Shown: positions 26,551-35,375 of the stretch, piece after piece
Layout: every line of letters starts with the position of its first letter
Position numbering within the stretch: the stretch's first letter is position 1
Notes under the pieces: generated by a model
What the model saw: the letters and a program-made list of their open reading frames with translations, nothing else
Databases searched by the model: none
Told to the model about the DNA's origin: nothing
NCBI GenBank assembly: GCA_017631255.1
Contig: JAGBTP010000018.1
Span: forward strand, 31,965 to 95,964
Reading direction: 5' to 3'
Length of the DNA stretch: 64,000 nt
DNA from: Alistipes sp.
GTDB taxonomy: Bacteria; Bacteroidota; Bacteroidia; Bacteroidales; Rikenellaceae
Program-made: the position numbers and the translations under genes

Positions 26551-27930
26551 ATGATAGTAAATACATCTGCCAAGCGAATAAAGGAGTTAGTGTCGGCACA
26601 GCGCGCGCATTTCCGTACGCACGCAACACGCGATATGGAGTATCGTCTGCGTATGCTCACGAAGTTGCGCAATGCCATAAAGCGTTTCGAGGGCGAGTTA
26701 GCCGATGCACTATATGCCGATCTGCATAAATCGTACGAGGAGGCATATCTCACCGAGTTTAGTATCGTCTATGCCGAGATTGATGCTTTCCTCAAGAACC
26801 TGAAGCGTTGGGCGGCGCCGTCGCATAAGAGTTCGCCGCTAAAACTCTTTCCTTCGCGCAGTATGGTGCTCACCGAGCCGCTCGGCTGTGCCCTTATCAT
26901 TGCACCGTGGAACTATCCCGTGCAGCTGCTCCTCAATCCCTTAGTGGGTGCGATAGCGGCGGGATGTTGTGCCGTGCTCAAGCCCTCGCCATACACGCCT
27001 CGTGTGGCAGCGGTGCTCGAGAGGCTCATATATGAGAACTTCGACGAGGAGTATATAGCCATTGTGCAGGGTAATCGTGATGTGAACACGGCACTACTTG
27101 CTGAACGCTACGACATCATCTTCTTCACCGGCTCACCAGCCCTCGGTCGTGTAGTGATGCGCGCAGCGGCGGAGAATCTCACGCCCGTAGTCCTCGAGCT
27201 CGGTGGCAAGAGTCCAGTGGTGGTGGATAGGAGTGCCGATGTGGAGCTTGCGGCAAAGCGCGTGGCGTGGGGTAAGAGTCTCAATGCGGGCCAGACCTGC
27301 ATAGCGCCCGACTATCTGCTCATTCACAAGGATGTCAAGGCACGCTTCGTTGAGGCCTATCGTAAGGCACTCGGTGAACTACACGGTGATGATGCCAAGT
27401 TAAGTAAGCACTATGTCCGCTTGGTGTCGGATGCAGCCTACGAGCGCGTGGCGGCATATCTCAAGGATGGCGATGTGGTGTGTGGTGGTGCTACGGATGC
27501 GGCGCAGAGGTACATCGAGCCTACGCTGCTGGATAATGTGGCGGCCGATAGTGCCGTTATGCGCGATGAGATATTTGGTCCCGTGCTGCCGATGATTACA
27601 ATCGAGAGCGTTGATGAGGCGGTGGAGTTTATCCTCGACAGGGAGAAGCCGCTTGCCCTCTACGCCTTTGCCGAGGAGTGTGTTGCTCGCTCGATATTTG
27701 ACCGTACATCGTCGGGAGGTGGTTGTATCAACGACACGATAATGCATGTGGCAAATGAGCACCTCCCCTTTGGTGGTGTGGGTAACTCGGGAATGGGTCG
27801 CTACCACGGCAGGGACTCGCTCTACGCCTTCTCGCACCGCAGGGCTGTGGTGACTACGCCCACCTGGATGGATATGCCCGTAAGGTATATGCCATATAGG
27901 CTCTTTAGCTGGGTGAAGCGACTGCTTTAG
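26551..27930 (+). CDS. NAD(P)-dependent aldehyde dehydrogenase
   Basis: The 459-residue protein resembles the ALDH3/fatty aldehyde group in length and order. Motifs are IIAPWNYPVQLLLNPLVGAI, a KPSPYTP cofactor motif, FFTGSPALGRVVM, the general base glutamate in VVLELGGKSPVVV, and the nucleophilic cysteine in NAGQTCIAPDYLL. The C-terminal NEHLPFGGVGNSGMGRYHG is also typical. It oxidises an aldehyde to the acid; the substrate is not evident. Downstream 170 bases contain only a distant inverted repeat (27931-28011). Confidence 0.94.
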   Translation: MIVNTSAKRIKELVSAQRAHFRTHATRDMEYRLRMLTKLRNAIKRFEGELADALYADLHKSYEEAYLTEFSIVYAEIDAFLKNLKRWAAPSHKSSPLKLFPSRSMVLTEPLGCALIIAPWNYPVQLLLNPLVGAIAAGCCAVLKPSPYTPRVAAVLERLIYENFDEEYIAIVQGNRDVNTALLAERYDIIFFTGSPALGRVVMRAAAENLTPVVLELGGKSPVVVDRSADVELAAKRVAWGKSLNAGQTCIAPDYLLIHKDVKARFVEAYRKALGELHGDDAKLSKHYVRLVSDAAYERVAAYLKDGDVVCGGATDAAQRYIEPTLLDNVAADSAVMRDEIFGPVLPMITIESVDEAVEFILDREKPLALYAFAEECVARSIFDRTSSGGGCINDTIMHVANEHLPFGGVGNSGMGRYHGRDSLYAFSHRRAVVTTPTWMDMPVRYMPYRLFSWVKRLL

Positions 27931-28028
27931 GCGTCACCTTATATATATTATAGGCGTCAGGTGTTGCGTCGTGCGAGCCTCGAACTGCATCGAAAACGGA
28001 ATAAGGTGGCGTAATATCGCCAAAGCCA

Positions 28029-28058
28029 TTGCCGATTAATATATATTTGCTATCTTTG
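28029..28058 (+). promoter_or_regulatory. Bacteroidota-type promoter for the AspT/YidE transporter
   Basis: TTG (28029-28031), 19 bases, TATCTTTG (28051-28058). Confidence 0.8.
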
Positions 28059-28101
28059 CGCCGATTATATCACTTTAGATTTAACCCAAACATAATATAC
28101 A

Positions 28102-29808
28102 ATGAATTTAGACTGGCTAAAAGTTGTGGTAATGGGTAGTGGCGATCCAGCGCATCCATCCGTTGCTCACACAATCTTCGTGCTTGCGGCTGTGATTGCC
28201 TCTGGTATCGCGCTCAGCCGAATCAAGATCAAGGGTATCTCCCTCGGTATGACCTGGATCCTGTTTACGGGTATCGCCTTCGGTCACTTCCTCCCATCGG
28301 GAACCGTTGATCACGACACGCTCCACTTTATCAAGGAGTTCGGACTTATCCTCTTCGTATTCTTCATCGGTTTGCAGGTGGGTCCAGGTTTCTTCTCATC
28401 ACTCAAGAGTGGTGGTATTAAGCTCATTGGTCTTGCAGCGCTGATTATCTTCCTCGGCGTGGGCACAGCCTATGCTCTCCACCTCATCACCGGCGAGCCA
28501 CTGCCAACAATGGTGGGTGTACTTTCGGGTGCTGTGACCAATACCCCAGGTCTTGGTGCTGCGCAGCAGGCATATGCTGACTCGGGTATGGCTAACGCGG
28601 CTATTGCTGACTCTATCTCGCTCGGTTATGCTGTGGCATATCCTCTTGGTGTTGTGGGTATCATCTTCACAATCATCATTATGCGCTATGTGTTGCGCAT
28701 AGACTTCAAGAAGGAGGATGAGGGCTTGGCAGCGCTTAGCAACGAGACCAACCTCCCACATCGCTACTCGGTGGAGTTCACTAACGAGATGCTCGAGGGT
28801 AAGACTATCGCCGTTGCGCATATGCTTATCAATCGTCAGTTCGTCGTGTCGCGTATTATGCACGCCTCAGGCGAGATTGTTATGGCCGATGGTAACTCGA
28901 AGCTCACTATGGGTGACCGCCTCCGTATCATCTGTACCGACGAGGATCGAGATGCTATCCTTGCATTCTTCGGTAAGCCTGTGGAGATGACTGCCGACGA
29001 GTGGGGTGCTACGGCTATGCAGTCGACACCGCTCGTGTCACGCCGTATCCTCATCACACGCGAGGATATCAACGGTAAGAAGTTCTCGGATTTGCGCCTC
29101 CGTACTCGCTACGGTATCAATATCACCCGTGTGCACCGTGCTGGTGTCGATCTTATCCCATATCAGGGTATGGAGTTGCAGGTGGGCGATAAGGTGATGG
29201 TCGTAGGTCCTGAGGCTGCGGTAATGCAGGCAGAGAAGGTGCTCGGTAACTCGCTTAAGAAGCTCGACCATCCAAACCTCTTGCCCGTATTTATCGGTAT
29301 CGCTCTCGGTGTGCTCATCGGCTCGTTGCCTTTGATGAACATCCCACAGCCCGTTAAGCTCGGCTTGGCTGGTGGTCCACTTATCGTGGCTATCCTTCTT
29401 GGTCGCTACGGTCCGCACTTCCACTTGGTGACATATACCACAATGAGTGCTAACCTTATGCTTCGTGAGATTGGTCTTGCGATGTTCCTTGCTGCGGTAG
29501 GTATCGGTGCGGGCGACGGCTTTATCGACGCTATCGTAGGCGGTGGTTACAAGTGGATTGGCTATGGTGTTATCATCACCGTGTTGCCTTTGGTGCTTGT
29601 TACGCTCCTTGCGCGCCTCAAGTTCAAACTCAACTACTACACCATTATGGGTCTTGTATCTGGTGCTATGACCGATCCACCAGCACTCGGATTCTCAAGC
29701 GCATCATCTGGTAACGATATGCCAGCAGTGAGCTACGCTACCGTATATCCGGTAGTTATGTTCTTGCGAGTTCTTACCGCCCAAATGTTGATGCTTATGG
29801 CGTTGTAA
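28102..29808 (+). CDS. AspT/YidE family transporter with two RCK_C domains
   Basis: The 568-residue inner-membrane protein has the duplicated Asp-Al_Ex arrangement. An N-terminal membrane half (about 10-205) contains FFIGLQVGPGFFSSLK and GAVTNTPGLGAAQ. Two cytoplasmic TrkA_C/RCK_C domains follow (about 215-380). The C-terminal membrane half has the matching GLVSGAMTDPPALGF motif. The family includes the aspartate:alanine exchanger AspT; YidE members have unknown substrates. The GAVTNTPG/GAMTDPPA pair marks the two symmetry-related halves. Promoter upstream, terminator downstream: a single-gene unit. Confidence 0.9.
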   Translation: MNLDWLKVVVMGSGDPAHPSVAHTIFVLAAVIASGIALSRIKIKGISLGMTWILFTGIAFGHFLPSGTVDHDTLHFIKEFGLILFVFFIGLQVGPGFFSSLKSGGIKLIGLAALIIFLGVGTAYALHLITGEPLPTMVGVLSGAVTNTPGLGAAQQAYADSGMANAAIADSISLGYAVAYPLGVVGIIFTIIIMRYVLRIDFKKEDEGLAALSNETNLPHRYSVEFTNEMLEGKTIAVAHMLINRQFVVSRIMHASGEIVMADGNSKLTMGDRLRIICTDEDRDAILAFFGKPVEMTADEWGATAMQSTPLVSRRILITREDINGKKFSDLRLRTRYGINITRVHRAGVDLIPYQGMELQVGDKVMVVGPEAAVMQAEKVLGNSLKKLDHPNLLPVFIGIALGVLIGSLPLMNIPQPVKLGLAGGPLIVAILLGRYGPHFHLVTYTTMSANLMLREIGLAMFLAAVGIGAGDGFIDAIVGGGYKWIGYGVIITVLPLVLVTLLARLKFKLNYYTIMGLVSGAMTDPPALGFSSASSGNDMPAVSYATVYPVVMFLRVLTAQMLMLMAL

Positions 29809-29827
29809 TCAAATATAAGTATAAAAG

Positions 29828-29860
29828 AATAGGCTGTCCAAATTGTTGGACAGCCTATTT
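29828..29860. terminator. Bidirectional terminator between the transporter gene and htpG
   Basis: AATAGGCTGTCC pairs perfectly with GGACAGCCTATT, followed by TTTTGT on plus and by CTTTTAT on minus, so it can end both convergent genes. Confidence 0.9.
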
Positions 29861-29880
29861 TGTATAGGTATGCGAATTGC

Positions 29881-31938
29881 CTACTCGATAAGCGAGATGC
29901 TGCGCTGGATGAAGTCCGTAAGGTTCTTGCCCTTGAGCATACCATTCGATAGGAGTGCAAGGTCGATAATCTGGCGCACCTTGCGGTTCTGCTTGCCAAT
30001 CTCCTCGAGGCGTGTGTCGCGCTCGGTGCGAAGTTCGGTGATGCGCTTTGAGAGTGTCTCGCGCATCTCACGCTCCTCGACCGAAAGTTCATCCTCATTC
30101 TTGCCCTTTACGGTCTCCTCGAAGCGACTCTCCTCTTGCTCGGCAGCGGTAATCTTCTTGCCGATGGTGCGGAGCTTGTCGCCATACTCACGCTCCACCT
30201 CGCCAAGGATGTCGAGGACAATAGGGTGGTTGCCGTTGACGGTGATAGTGAAGTTGTCGGGCATCTGGCCATAGAAGCGGCTCATATCGCCACCGCTTGT
30301 CGCTGCCATCTCCTTCATACGACGCATAAACTCGTTCTGTGTGATTACCACGGGTGCTGCATCAACGGCCATAGCCTCGAATGAGATGTGGTACGATATC
30401 TTATCCTCGTGTGGCATTTGGCTCTCAAATACGGGACGCATAATGTCCTGCTGCTCCGAGCTTAGTGACATTGCGGCACGCTCCTCCTTGCGAACGAGGT
30501 TCTCGACAACATCGCTGTCGACGCGCACGAAACGCACCTTCTCGTGCTTCGACTCGTAATACTGAATATAGTGGCTATCGAGCTGGCCGTTCATCTCGAG
30601 AACATCGTAGCCCTTGGCCTTTGCTGCCTCGACGAACGAGTCCTTGCCTACGATATCGTCGACATAGAGCATAATGGTAAAACCATCCTTGTCGGTCTGT
30701 ACCTCCTTAACTTTTGCGGTGTACTCCTCAGGGGTGTAGTACTTGCCCTCGATAGACTTCCAGAGGATGAAGTTAGCAGCCTTTTCGGCAAACTTCTCGT
30801 CGGTGAGGACACCGTACTGGATGAAGATTTTGAGGTCGTCCCACTTGGCCTCGTAGTCGGGGCGCATAGTGTTGAACAGCTCCTGAAGGCGGTCGGCAAC
30901 CTTACGGGTGATGTAGCTCGAAATCTTCTTGACATTCGAGTCGCTCTGCAAGTAGCTACGCGACACATTGAGCGGAATGTCTGGCGAGTCGATAACACCG
31001 TGCAGGAGTGTGAGGTATTCGGGTACGATGCCATTAACCTCGTCGGTCACGAACACCTGATTCGAGTAGAGCTGTATGCGGTTGCGCTGGATGTCGAAGT
31101 TGGAGTGTATGCGTGGGAAGTAGAGAATACCCGTAAGGTTGAACGGATAGTCGATGTTGAGGTGGATGTAGAAGAGAGGCTCCTCGGCGGTAGGGTAGAG
31201 GTCGCTGTAAAAGGCCTTGTACTCCTCCTCGGTAATCTCCGACGGCTTGCGTGTCCAGAGAGGTGTGGTGTCGTTGATGATGTTATCCTCGTCGGTGTCG
31301 ACATATTTGCCATCCTTCCACTGGCTCTTCTTACCAAAGGCGATAGGAATAGGCAGGAAGTGGCAGTACTTGCGCAGGAGCTTGCTTATCTCACCACGCT
31401 GGGCATACTCGGCGCACTCCTCAGACAGGTGAAGCACGATGCGTGTGCCTCGCTCTAACTTCTCGTCGAGCTCCTCCATCTCGAACTCTGGTGTGCCGTT
31501 GCAGCTCCAGTGTACGCTCTTGGCCTCATTGCGGAACGACTGCGAGAAGATCTCCACCTTGTCCGACACCATAAACGACGAGTAGAAGCCAAGTCCGAAG
31601 TGGCCGATGATGGCCTGATCCTTGTACTTAGCCATAAACTCCTCGGCACCAGAGAAGGCAATCTGATTGATGTAGCGGTCCACCTCGTCGATAGACATAC
31701 CGATACCACGATCGGTGATGGTGAGGGTCTTAGCCGCCTCGTCGACGCTGATGCGGATGGTCACATCGCCAAGCTCGACATTTGCCTCGCCCTTAGCTAC
31801 AAGGGTCTTGAGCTTCTGCGTTGCATCGACGGCATTAGATACCAACTCGCGAAGGAAGATTTCGTGGTCGGAGTAGAGGAACTTCTTAATTACGGGGAAG
31901 ATGTTTTCTGTTGTCACCCCAATCTTACCATTTCTCAT
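29881..31938 (-). CDS. htpG: Molecular chaperone HtpG (Hsp90)
   Basis: The 685-residue protein has the GHKL ATPase domain at its N-terminus (KFLYSDHEIFLRELVSNA with the catalytic Glu and Asn; DRGIGMS; GHFGLGFYSSFMV). A middle domain with the IPLNVSRSYLQSD motif and a C-terminal dimerisation domain follow. It is a cytosolic ATP-driven chaperone. The leader before the ATG contains no TAnnTTTG; instead an exact sigma-54-type element stands at 31993-32007. The divergent neighbour is the pseudokinase-AAA+ gene. Confidence 0.96.
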   Translation of the reverse strand: MRNGKIGVTTENIFPVIKKFLYSDHEIFLRELVSNAVDATQKLKTLVAKGEANVELGDVTIRISVDEAAKTLTITDRGIGMSIDEVDRYINQIAFSGAEEFMAKYKDQAIIGHFGLGFYSSFMVSDKVEIFSQSFRNEAKSVHWSCNGTPEFEMEELDEKLERGTRIVLHLSEECAEYAQRGEISKLLRKYCHFLPIPIAFGKKSQWKDGKYVDTDEDNIINDTTPLWTRKPSEITEEEYKAFYSDLYPTAEEPLFYIHLNIDYPFNLTGILYFPRIHSNFDIQRNRIQLYSNQVFVTDEVNGIVPEYLTLLHGVIDSPDIPLNVSRSYLQSDSNVKKISSYITRKVADRLQELFNTMRPDYEAKWDDLKIFIQYGVLTDEKFAEKAANFILWKSIEGKYYTPEEYTAKVKEVQTDKDGFTIMLYVDDIVGKDSFVEAAKAKGYDVLEMNGQLDSHYIQYYESKHEKVRFVRVDSDVVENLVRKEERAAMSLSSEQQDIMRPVFESQMPHEDKISYHISFEAMAVDAAPVVITQNEFMRRMKEMAATSGGDMSRFYGQMPDNFTITVNGNHPIVLDILGEVEREYGDKLRTIGKKITAAEQEESRFEETVKGKNEDELSVEEREMRETLSKRITELRTERDTRLEEIGKQNRKVRQIIDLALLSNGMLKGKNLTDFIQRSISLIE

Positions 31939-31992
31939 TATTTCTTACTTTTAGTGTTATAATTTTTAGTTTCGTTTGCTCGATATAGGTGG

Positions 31993-32007
31993 GCAAACCT
32001 TGTGCCA
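31993..32007 (-). promoter_or_regulatory. Candidate sigma-54 promoter of htpG
   Basis: On the minus strand TGGCAC-AAGGT-TTGC matches the -24/-12 consensus TGGCAC-N5-TTGC exactly. Transcription would begin near 31982 and give a leader of about 43 bases. No housekeeping TAnnTTTG element is present between here and the htpG start. Confidence 0.6.
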
Positions 32008-32019
32008 TAAGCGCGCGTG

Positions 32020-32078
32020 TGACAAAATGGCAGTCATAGCTACGCTATATGTCATATTCGTGTCACGAAAAAATGTCA
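32020..32078. promoter_or_regulatory. Cluster of TGTCA half-sites between htpG and the AAA+ gene
   Basis: TGTCA occurs at 32050-32054, 32061-32065 and 32074-32078 (11 and 13 bases apart, about one helical turn) and in inverted orientation (TGACA) at 32020-32024. An ATAGC-TAC-GCTAT hairpin lies between. The cluster is upstream of the sigma-54-type element and could bind a regulator of one or both divergent genes. Confidence 0.4.
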
Positions 32079-32189
32079 ACTCACGGTGATAGAAATCGTG
32101 CTCTATGATTGCTCTTACTTGTGAGGTGGCGCAGGAGCGCACCGACGATGAGGACACAACTACTTACTAACACCTAAAACTTTACGACT

Positions 32190-34058
32190 ATGGAATCACT
32201 ATTACATGCGGGCGAGAAGATCAAGGACTACTGCGTGAGCAAGTTCATCAAGACATCGGCAAATGGCCAGAGCGAGAGCTACTATATGGTCAACAGTTCT
32301 GGTGAACGCGCTCTGCTCAAACTCTTCAAAGAGGGGTATGTTGACCAGATATTAGAGTACACCACGCGTACGGTCTTCACCAACCCACATAGCCACTTTG
32401 CCGAGGTGGTGGACTCGGGTGACTTGTTCGTCGATGGACGACACTATCCCTACATCATCCGCAGCCTCTTCGAGGGTCAGCGCATTTCGGATATCATCGC
32501 AACGGGCAAGCGATACAAGTGGGCCGAGGCTAAGGGTATCATCTATCAGGTGCTCGAGGCGCTGCGCTCGCTCCACTTCGGCAACGGGGGCATCATCCAC
32601 AACGATATCACCGCACGCAATGTCGTAATCACGGAGCAGAACGGCTGCGTCAAGGTCGGCATCATCGGTATGGGACATATGTCGGCGGTGACGGATAGCG
32701 GTACCAAAACTGTCGATGGGGGTGTGAACATCATCTACCGAGCCCCTGAGACCTTCAAGGGTATCTATAACCGCTCGACGGATGTCTTCTCGGTGGGTGT
32801 ACTGCTCTACACAATGCTGATGGGCAAGGAGCCGTGGAGTATCCAGCCATCCTTCACCTCGCCTGAGATAAATAGAATCGTGCTGCGCACGGAGCGTAGG
32901 AGGTGCGAGAATAAACTGCTCAAAGGCCTGCCACTCGATGAAAGCCAGGCGCGCGTCCTCGGTATGATGCTCGCCCTCGACCCTAAGGAGCGATTCAAGA
33001 ATGCTGAGGATGCGATGCGCGCCCTTACCTCAAACCGCTTCCCTATCGACTCACGCAATATCGAGCCACTCACTGCTGATAAGAAGCAGGGCAAGAGTAG
33101 CGAGGCAATGGAGCGCGTAGTGTCGCAGCTGGAGGAACTCTTCGATGCTGAGCGCGTGGAGGATGATGAGGATGAGGTTAAGGGGCGTAAGGGCTTTGAC
33201 CGCGTGGCGGGCCTTGAGGATGTGAAGGAGATGTTTCGCCGCAATGTGATATACATCATCAAGAATCCCGAAAAGGCGGCGCGCTACCGCATCAAGCAGC
33301 CCAATGGCGTGCTCCTCTACGGCCCTCCGGGATGCGGCAAGACCTTCATCGCTGAGATGTTTGCCGAGGAGATCGACCTTCACTTCGAGATTATCAAGGC
33401 CTCGGACCTCGGTAGCCAATACATCCACGGCACGCAGGAGAAGATTTCGGAGCTCTTCGATCGGGCTCGTGCCAACGCCCCCGCGGTGATATGCTTCGAC
33501 GAGTTCGACGCCTTTGTTCCCAGTCGTGGTAAGGTTAATAGCGAGCTTATCGCAGGCGAGGTCAATGAGTTCCTCTGTCAGCTCAACAACTGCTCGAAGA
33601 ACGGCATCTTCATCATCGGCACCACCAACCGCCCAGAGATGATTGACCCTGCGGCGCTGCGTACGGGTCGCCTCGATAAGATGTTCTACATCCCGATGCC
33701 CGATGAGCGAGCCCTCAAGGAGCTCTATCGCATCAACCTTGCGGGCCGCCCCGTGGCCAAGGATATTGACTACGACGAGCTGGCACGCCGTAGTAAGGGC
33801 TTCGCAGCGAGCGATATCGCCTACATAGTCGACGAGAGCGCACTTACGGCGTGTATGAGCGAGAGCGACATCACGCAGGGAATGCTCCTGCGCCAGATAA
33901 TGCGAACGCCGTCGTCCATCACCAAGGAGGAGTGCGAGAAGTTTGAGGAGCTGCGCAAGAAGTATGGCGACCGCCGCAGTCGTGCCGAGGTGGAGGTGTC
34001 GGAGATGATTGGCGACGAGGGTCTTATAACACTTGCCGATTTGAAAAAGTGCAGCTAA
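32190..34058 (+). CDS. Pseudokinase-AAA+ ATPase fusion protein
   Basis: The 622-residue soluble protein has two parts. Residues about 12-285 form a eukaryotic-type protein-kinase fold: K44 (ALLKLF), the HxD motif as HND at 137-139 with N144, APE as RAPE 184-187, and DVFSVGVLLY. The glycine loop is degenerate and DFG reads IIG at 158-160, so the metal-binding aspartate is missing. After an acidic linker (about 300-334), residues 335-575 form a classic-clade AAA+ module. It has Walker A GPPGCGKT (378-385), Walker B CFDEFDAF (435-442), sensor 1 GTTN (477-480) and the RTGRLDK arginine-finger region (491-497). The AAA+ part looks catalytically intact. It probably pairs with the FtsZ-C-like gene 62 bases downstream. 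The target is unknown. Confidence 0.88.
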   Translation: MESLLHAGEKIKDYCVSKFIKTSANGQSESYYMVNSSGERALLKLFKEGYVDQILEYTTRTVFTNPHSHFAEVVDSGDLFVDGRHYPYIIRSLFEGQRISDIIATGKRYKWAEAKGIIYQVLEALRSLHFGNGGIIHNDITARNVVITEQNGCVKVGIIGMGHMSAVTDSGTKTVDGGVNIIYRAPETFKGIYNRSTDVFSVGVLLYTMLMGKEPWSIQPSFTSPEINRIVLRTERRRCENKLLKGLPLDESQARVLGMMLALDPKERFKNAEDAMRALTSNRFPIDSRNIEPLTADKKQGKSSEAMERVVSQLEELFDAERVEDDEDEVKGRKGFDRVAGLEDVKEMFRRNVIYIIKNPEKAARYRIKQPNGVLLYGPPGCGKTFIAEMFAEEIDLHFEIIKASDLGSQYIHGTQEKISELFDRARANAPAVICFDEFDAFVPSRGKVNSELIAGEVNEFLCQLNNCSKNGIFIIGTTNRPEMIDPAALRTGRLDKMFYIPMPDERALKELYRINLAGRPVAKDIDYDELARRSKGFAASDIAYIVDESALTACMSESDITQGMLLRQIMRTPSSITKEECEKFEELRKKYGDRRSRAEVEVSEMIGDEGLITLADLKKCS

Positions 34059-34120
34059 ACAGGATGTGACGGCAGCGTGTAATGGGGTAGAGATTGTTAA
34101 ATAGATAAAACCTTATAGTT

Positions 34121-34513
34121 ATGATTTTTACAGAGTTGGATATTATTGATTCATTGGTGTTTGGTACGATTAACGACTTGAAATATGTCGTGAGCCTCGA
34201 TATGAATGACTACGAGGCTGTCAAGCGCGATGCGTCGCGTGTCGTTGCGGCATTTGTCAAGGGCTCGGACCGTGGTGCTATGACGGAGGAGCTCGATGCT
34301 GAGCTTGTGAAGATGAATGGCGGGCAGGTGCGAAATATTATGATTAGCATCGCTGTCGACGATGTCAATGTGGTGACCAATGGCGATATGGTGCGCCTCA
34401 TCGACTGCCTACAAAACCGCTTTGGCGGCAGCAATATCATCTGGGGTCTTGGTTGCGACACCGAACTCGAGGCTGGCACCTGGCGCATCCTATGCGTGGT
34501 GTCGTACGCGTAG
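34121..34513 (+). CDS. Small protein resembling the FtsZ C-terminal domain
   Basis: The 130-residue protein has no signal or membrane segment. From about residue 65 it reads like the FtsZ_C domain: GGQVRNIMISIAVDDVN as the first strand and loop (compare GVLVNIT in FtsZ), a helix, then SNIIWGLGCDTEL and TWRILCVVSYA, matching the NIIFGAVIDxxL...VRVTVIAT pattern. The GTPase half of FtsZ is absent. The gene follows the pseudokinase-AAA+ gene with a 62-base gap lacking a promoter motif, so the two are likely co-expressed. The resemblance is by eye and needs structural comparison. Confidence 0.55.
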   Translation: MIFTELDIIDSLVFGTINDLKYVVSLDMNDYEAVKRDASRVVAAFVKGSDRGAMTEELDAELVKMNGGQVRNIMISIAVDDVNVVTNGDMVRLIDCLQNRFGGSNIIWGLGCDTELEAGTWRILCVVSYA

Positions 34514-34549
34514 TGCTGGCCGCTAAGCGTGTGGATTTTAGGCGTTTTA

Positions 34550-34581
34550 TTTGGAGGTTTACGCACGGTGTATTATCTTTG
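34550..34581 (+). promoter_or_regulatory. Bacteroidota-type promoter for the isochorismatase-family gene
   Basis: TTTG (34550-34553), 20 bases, TATCTTTG (34574-34581). It shows that the hydrolase gene is transcribed apart from the AAA+ pair. Confidence 0.75.
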
Positions 34582-34612
34582 TGTAAACCTTTAATACAAA
34601 AACCTATAAGCT

Positions 34613-35164
34613 ATGAACAAACTTGCTAAACCAGCAGTGCTGGTTGTTGATATGCTCAACGACTTTGTGACAGGTGCTTTGGCTTGTGATCGCGGTAAGG
34701 CCATTGTACCTGCTATGGCGCAGCTACTCGATGCTGCGCGTGAGAAGGGGGTGCCCGTAATCTTCTGCAACGATGCTCATATTGCAGGCGTTGACCGTGA
34801 GCTTAAGCTATGGGGTGATCACGCTATTGCTGGCACCGAGGGTGCCAAGGTGATTCCTGAGTTGAAGGCCTCTGACAAGGATTTTATAGTGCCTAAGCGT
34901 CGTTATAGTGGCTTCTTCCAGACCGATTTGGATATGCTCCTTCGAGAGCTGGGCGTGCAGACCGTTATTATGACGGGCTTGCATACGCATATGTGCGTGC
35001 GTCACACCTCGGCAGATGCCTACTGCCTTGGCTACGATGTTGTGGTGGCTAAGGAGGCGACGGACGCCTTCACGGAGGAGGATTACACGATCGGCCTTGC
35101 CTACCTCAAGACCTGCTATGGTGCCGATGCGTATAGCAACGAGGAGCTGGTGCAGATGATGTAG
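34613..35164 (+). CDS. Isochorismatase-family cysteine hydrolase
   Basis: The 183-residue protein has the full triad of the family: D13 in VVDMLNDF, K95 in VPKRRYSGF, and the nucleophile C128 in GLHTHMCVRHT. The VPK-RRYSGF and metal-like NDAH motifs place it near nicotinamidase/amidohydrolase members that cleave C-N bonds. The substrate cannot be named. Its own promoter separates it from the upstream genes. Confidence 0.9.
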   Translation: MNKLAKPAVLVVDMLNDFVTGALACDRGKAIVPAMAQLLDAAREKGVPVIFCNDAHIAGVDRELKLWGDHAIAGTEGAKVIPELKASDKDFIVPKRRYSGFFQTDLDMLLRELGVQTVIMTGLHTHMCVRHTSADAYCLGYDVVVAKEATDAFTEEDYTIGLAYLKTCYGADAYSNEELVQMM

Positions 35165-35375
35165 GTGTAAAACGAAAAAACAAAAAAATGAAAGTAGGGA
35201 TATCTAACCTTCTGGGTGGATGTCTCTACTTATTTTTATAAAAAAGTTCACTAAATGTTGATAATTTATAAAAAATGCGAGTAAATATAGCTTGATTATT
35301 CGTATATTTGCATTAACAATGCTATGGTGTGGCATTGATGAGAATTATTAACTTACTAAATTTTTACAAACCTAA

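Noticed and set aside
27931-28011. Inverted repeat GCGTCACCTTAT/ATAAGGTGGCG as a terminator
   Set aside because: The loop would be about 60 bases and no T-run follows; it may be chance.
30544-31458. Open frame of 304 codons on the plus strand
   Set aside because: It lies opposite htpG and has a composition rich in Val, Leu and Glu with no motif.
32190-34058. Active serine/threonine kinase
   Set aside because: The HxD and Lys motifs are present, but DFG is IIG, so a normal kinase activity is not supported.
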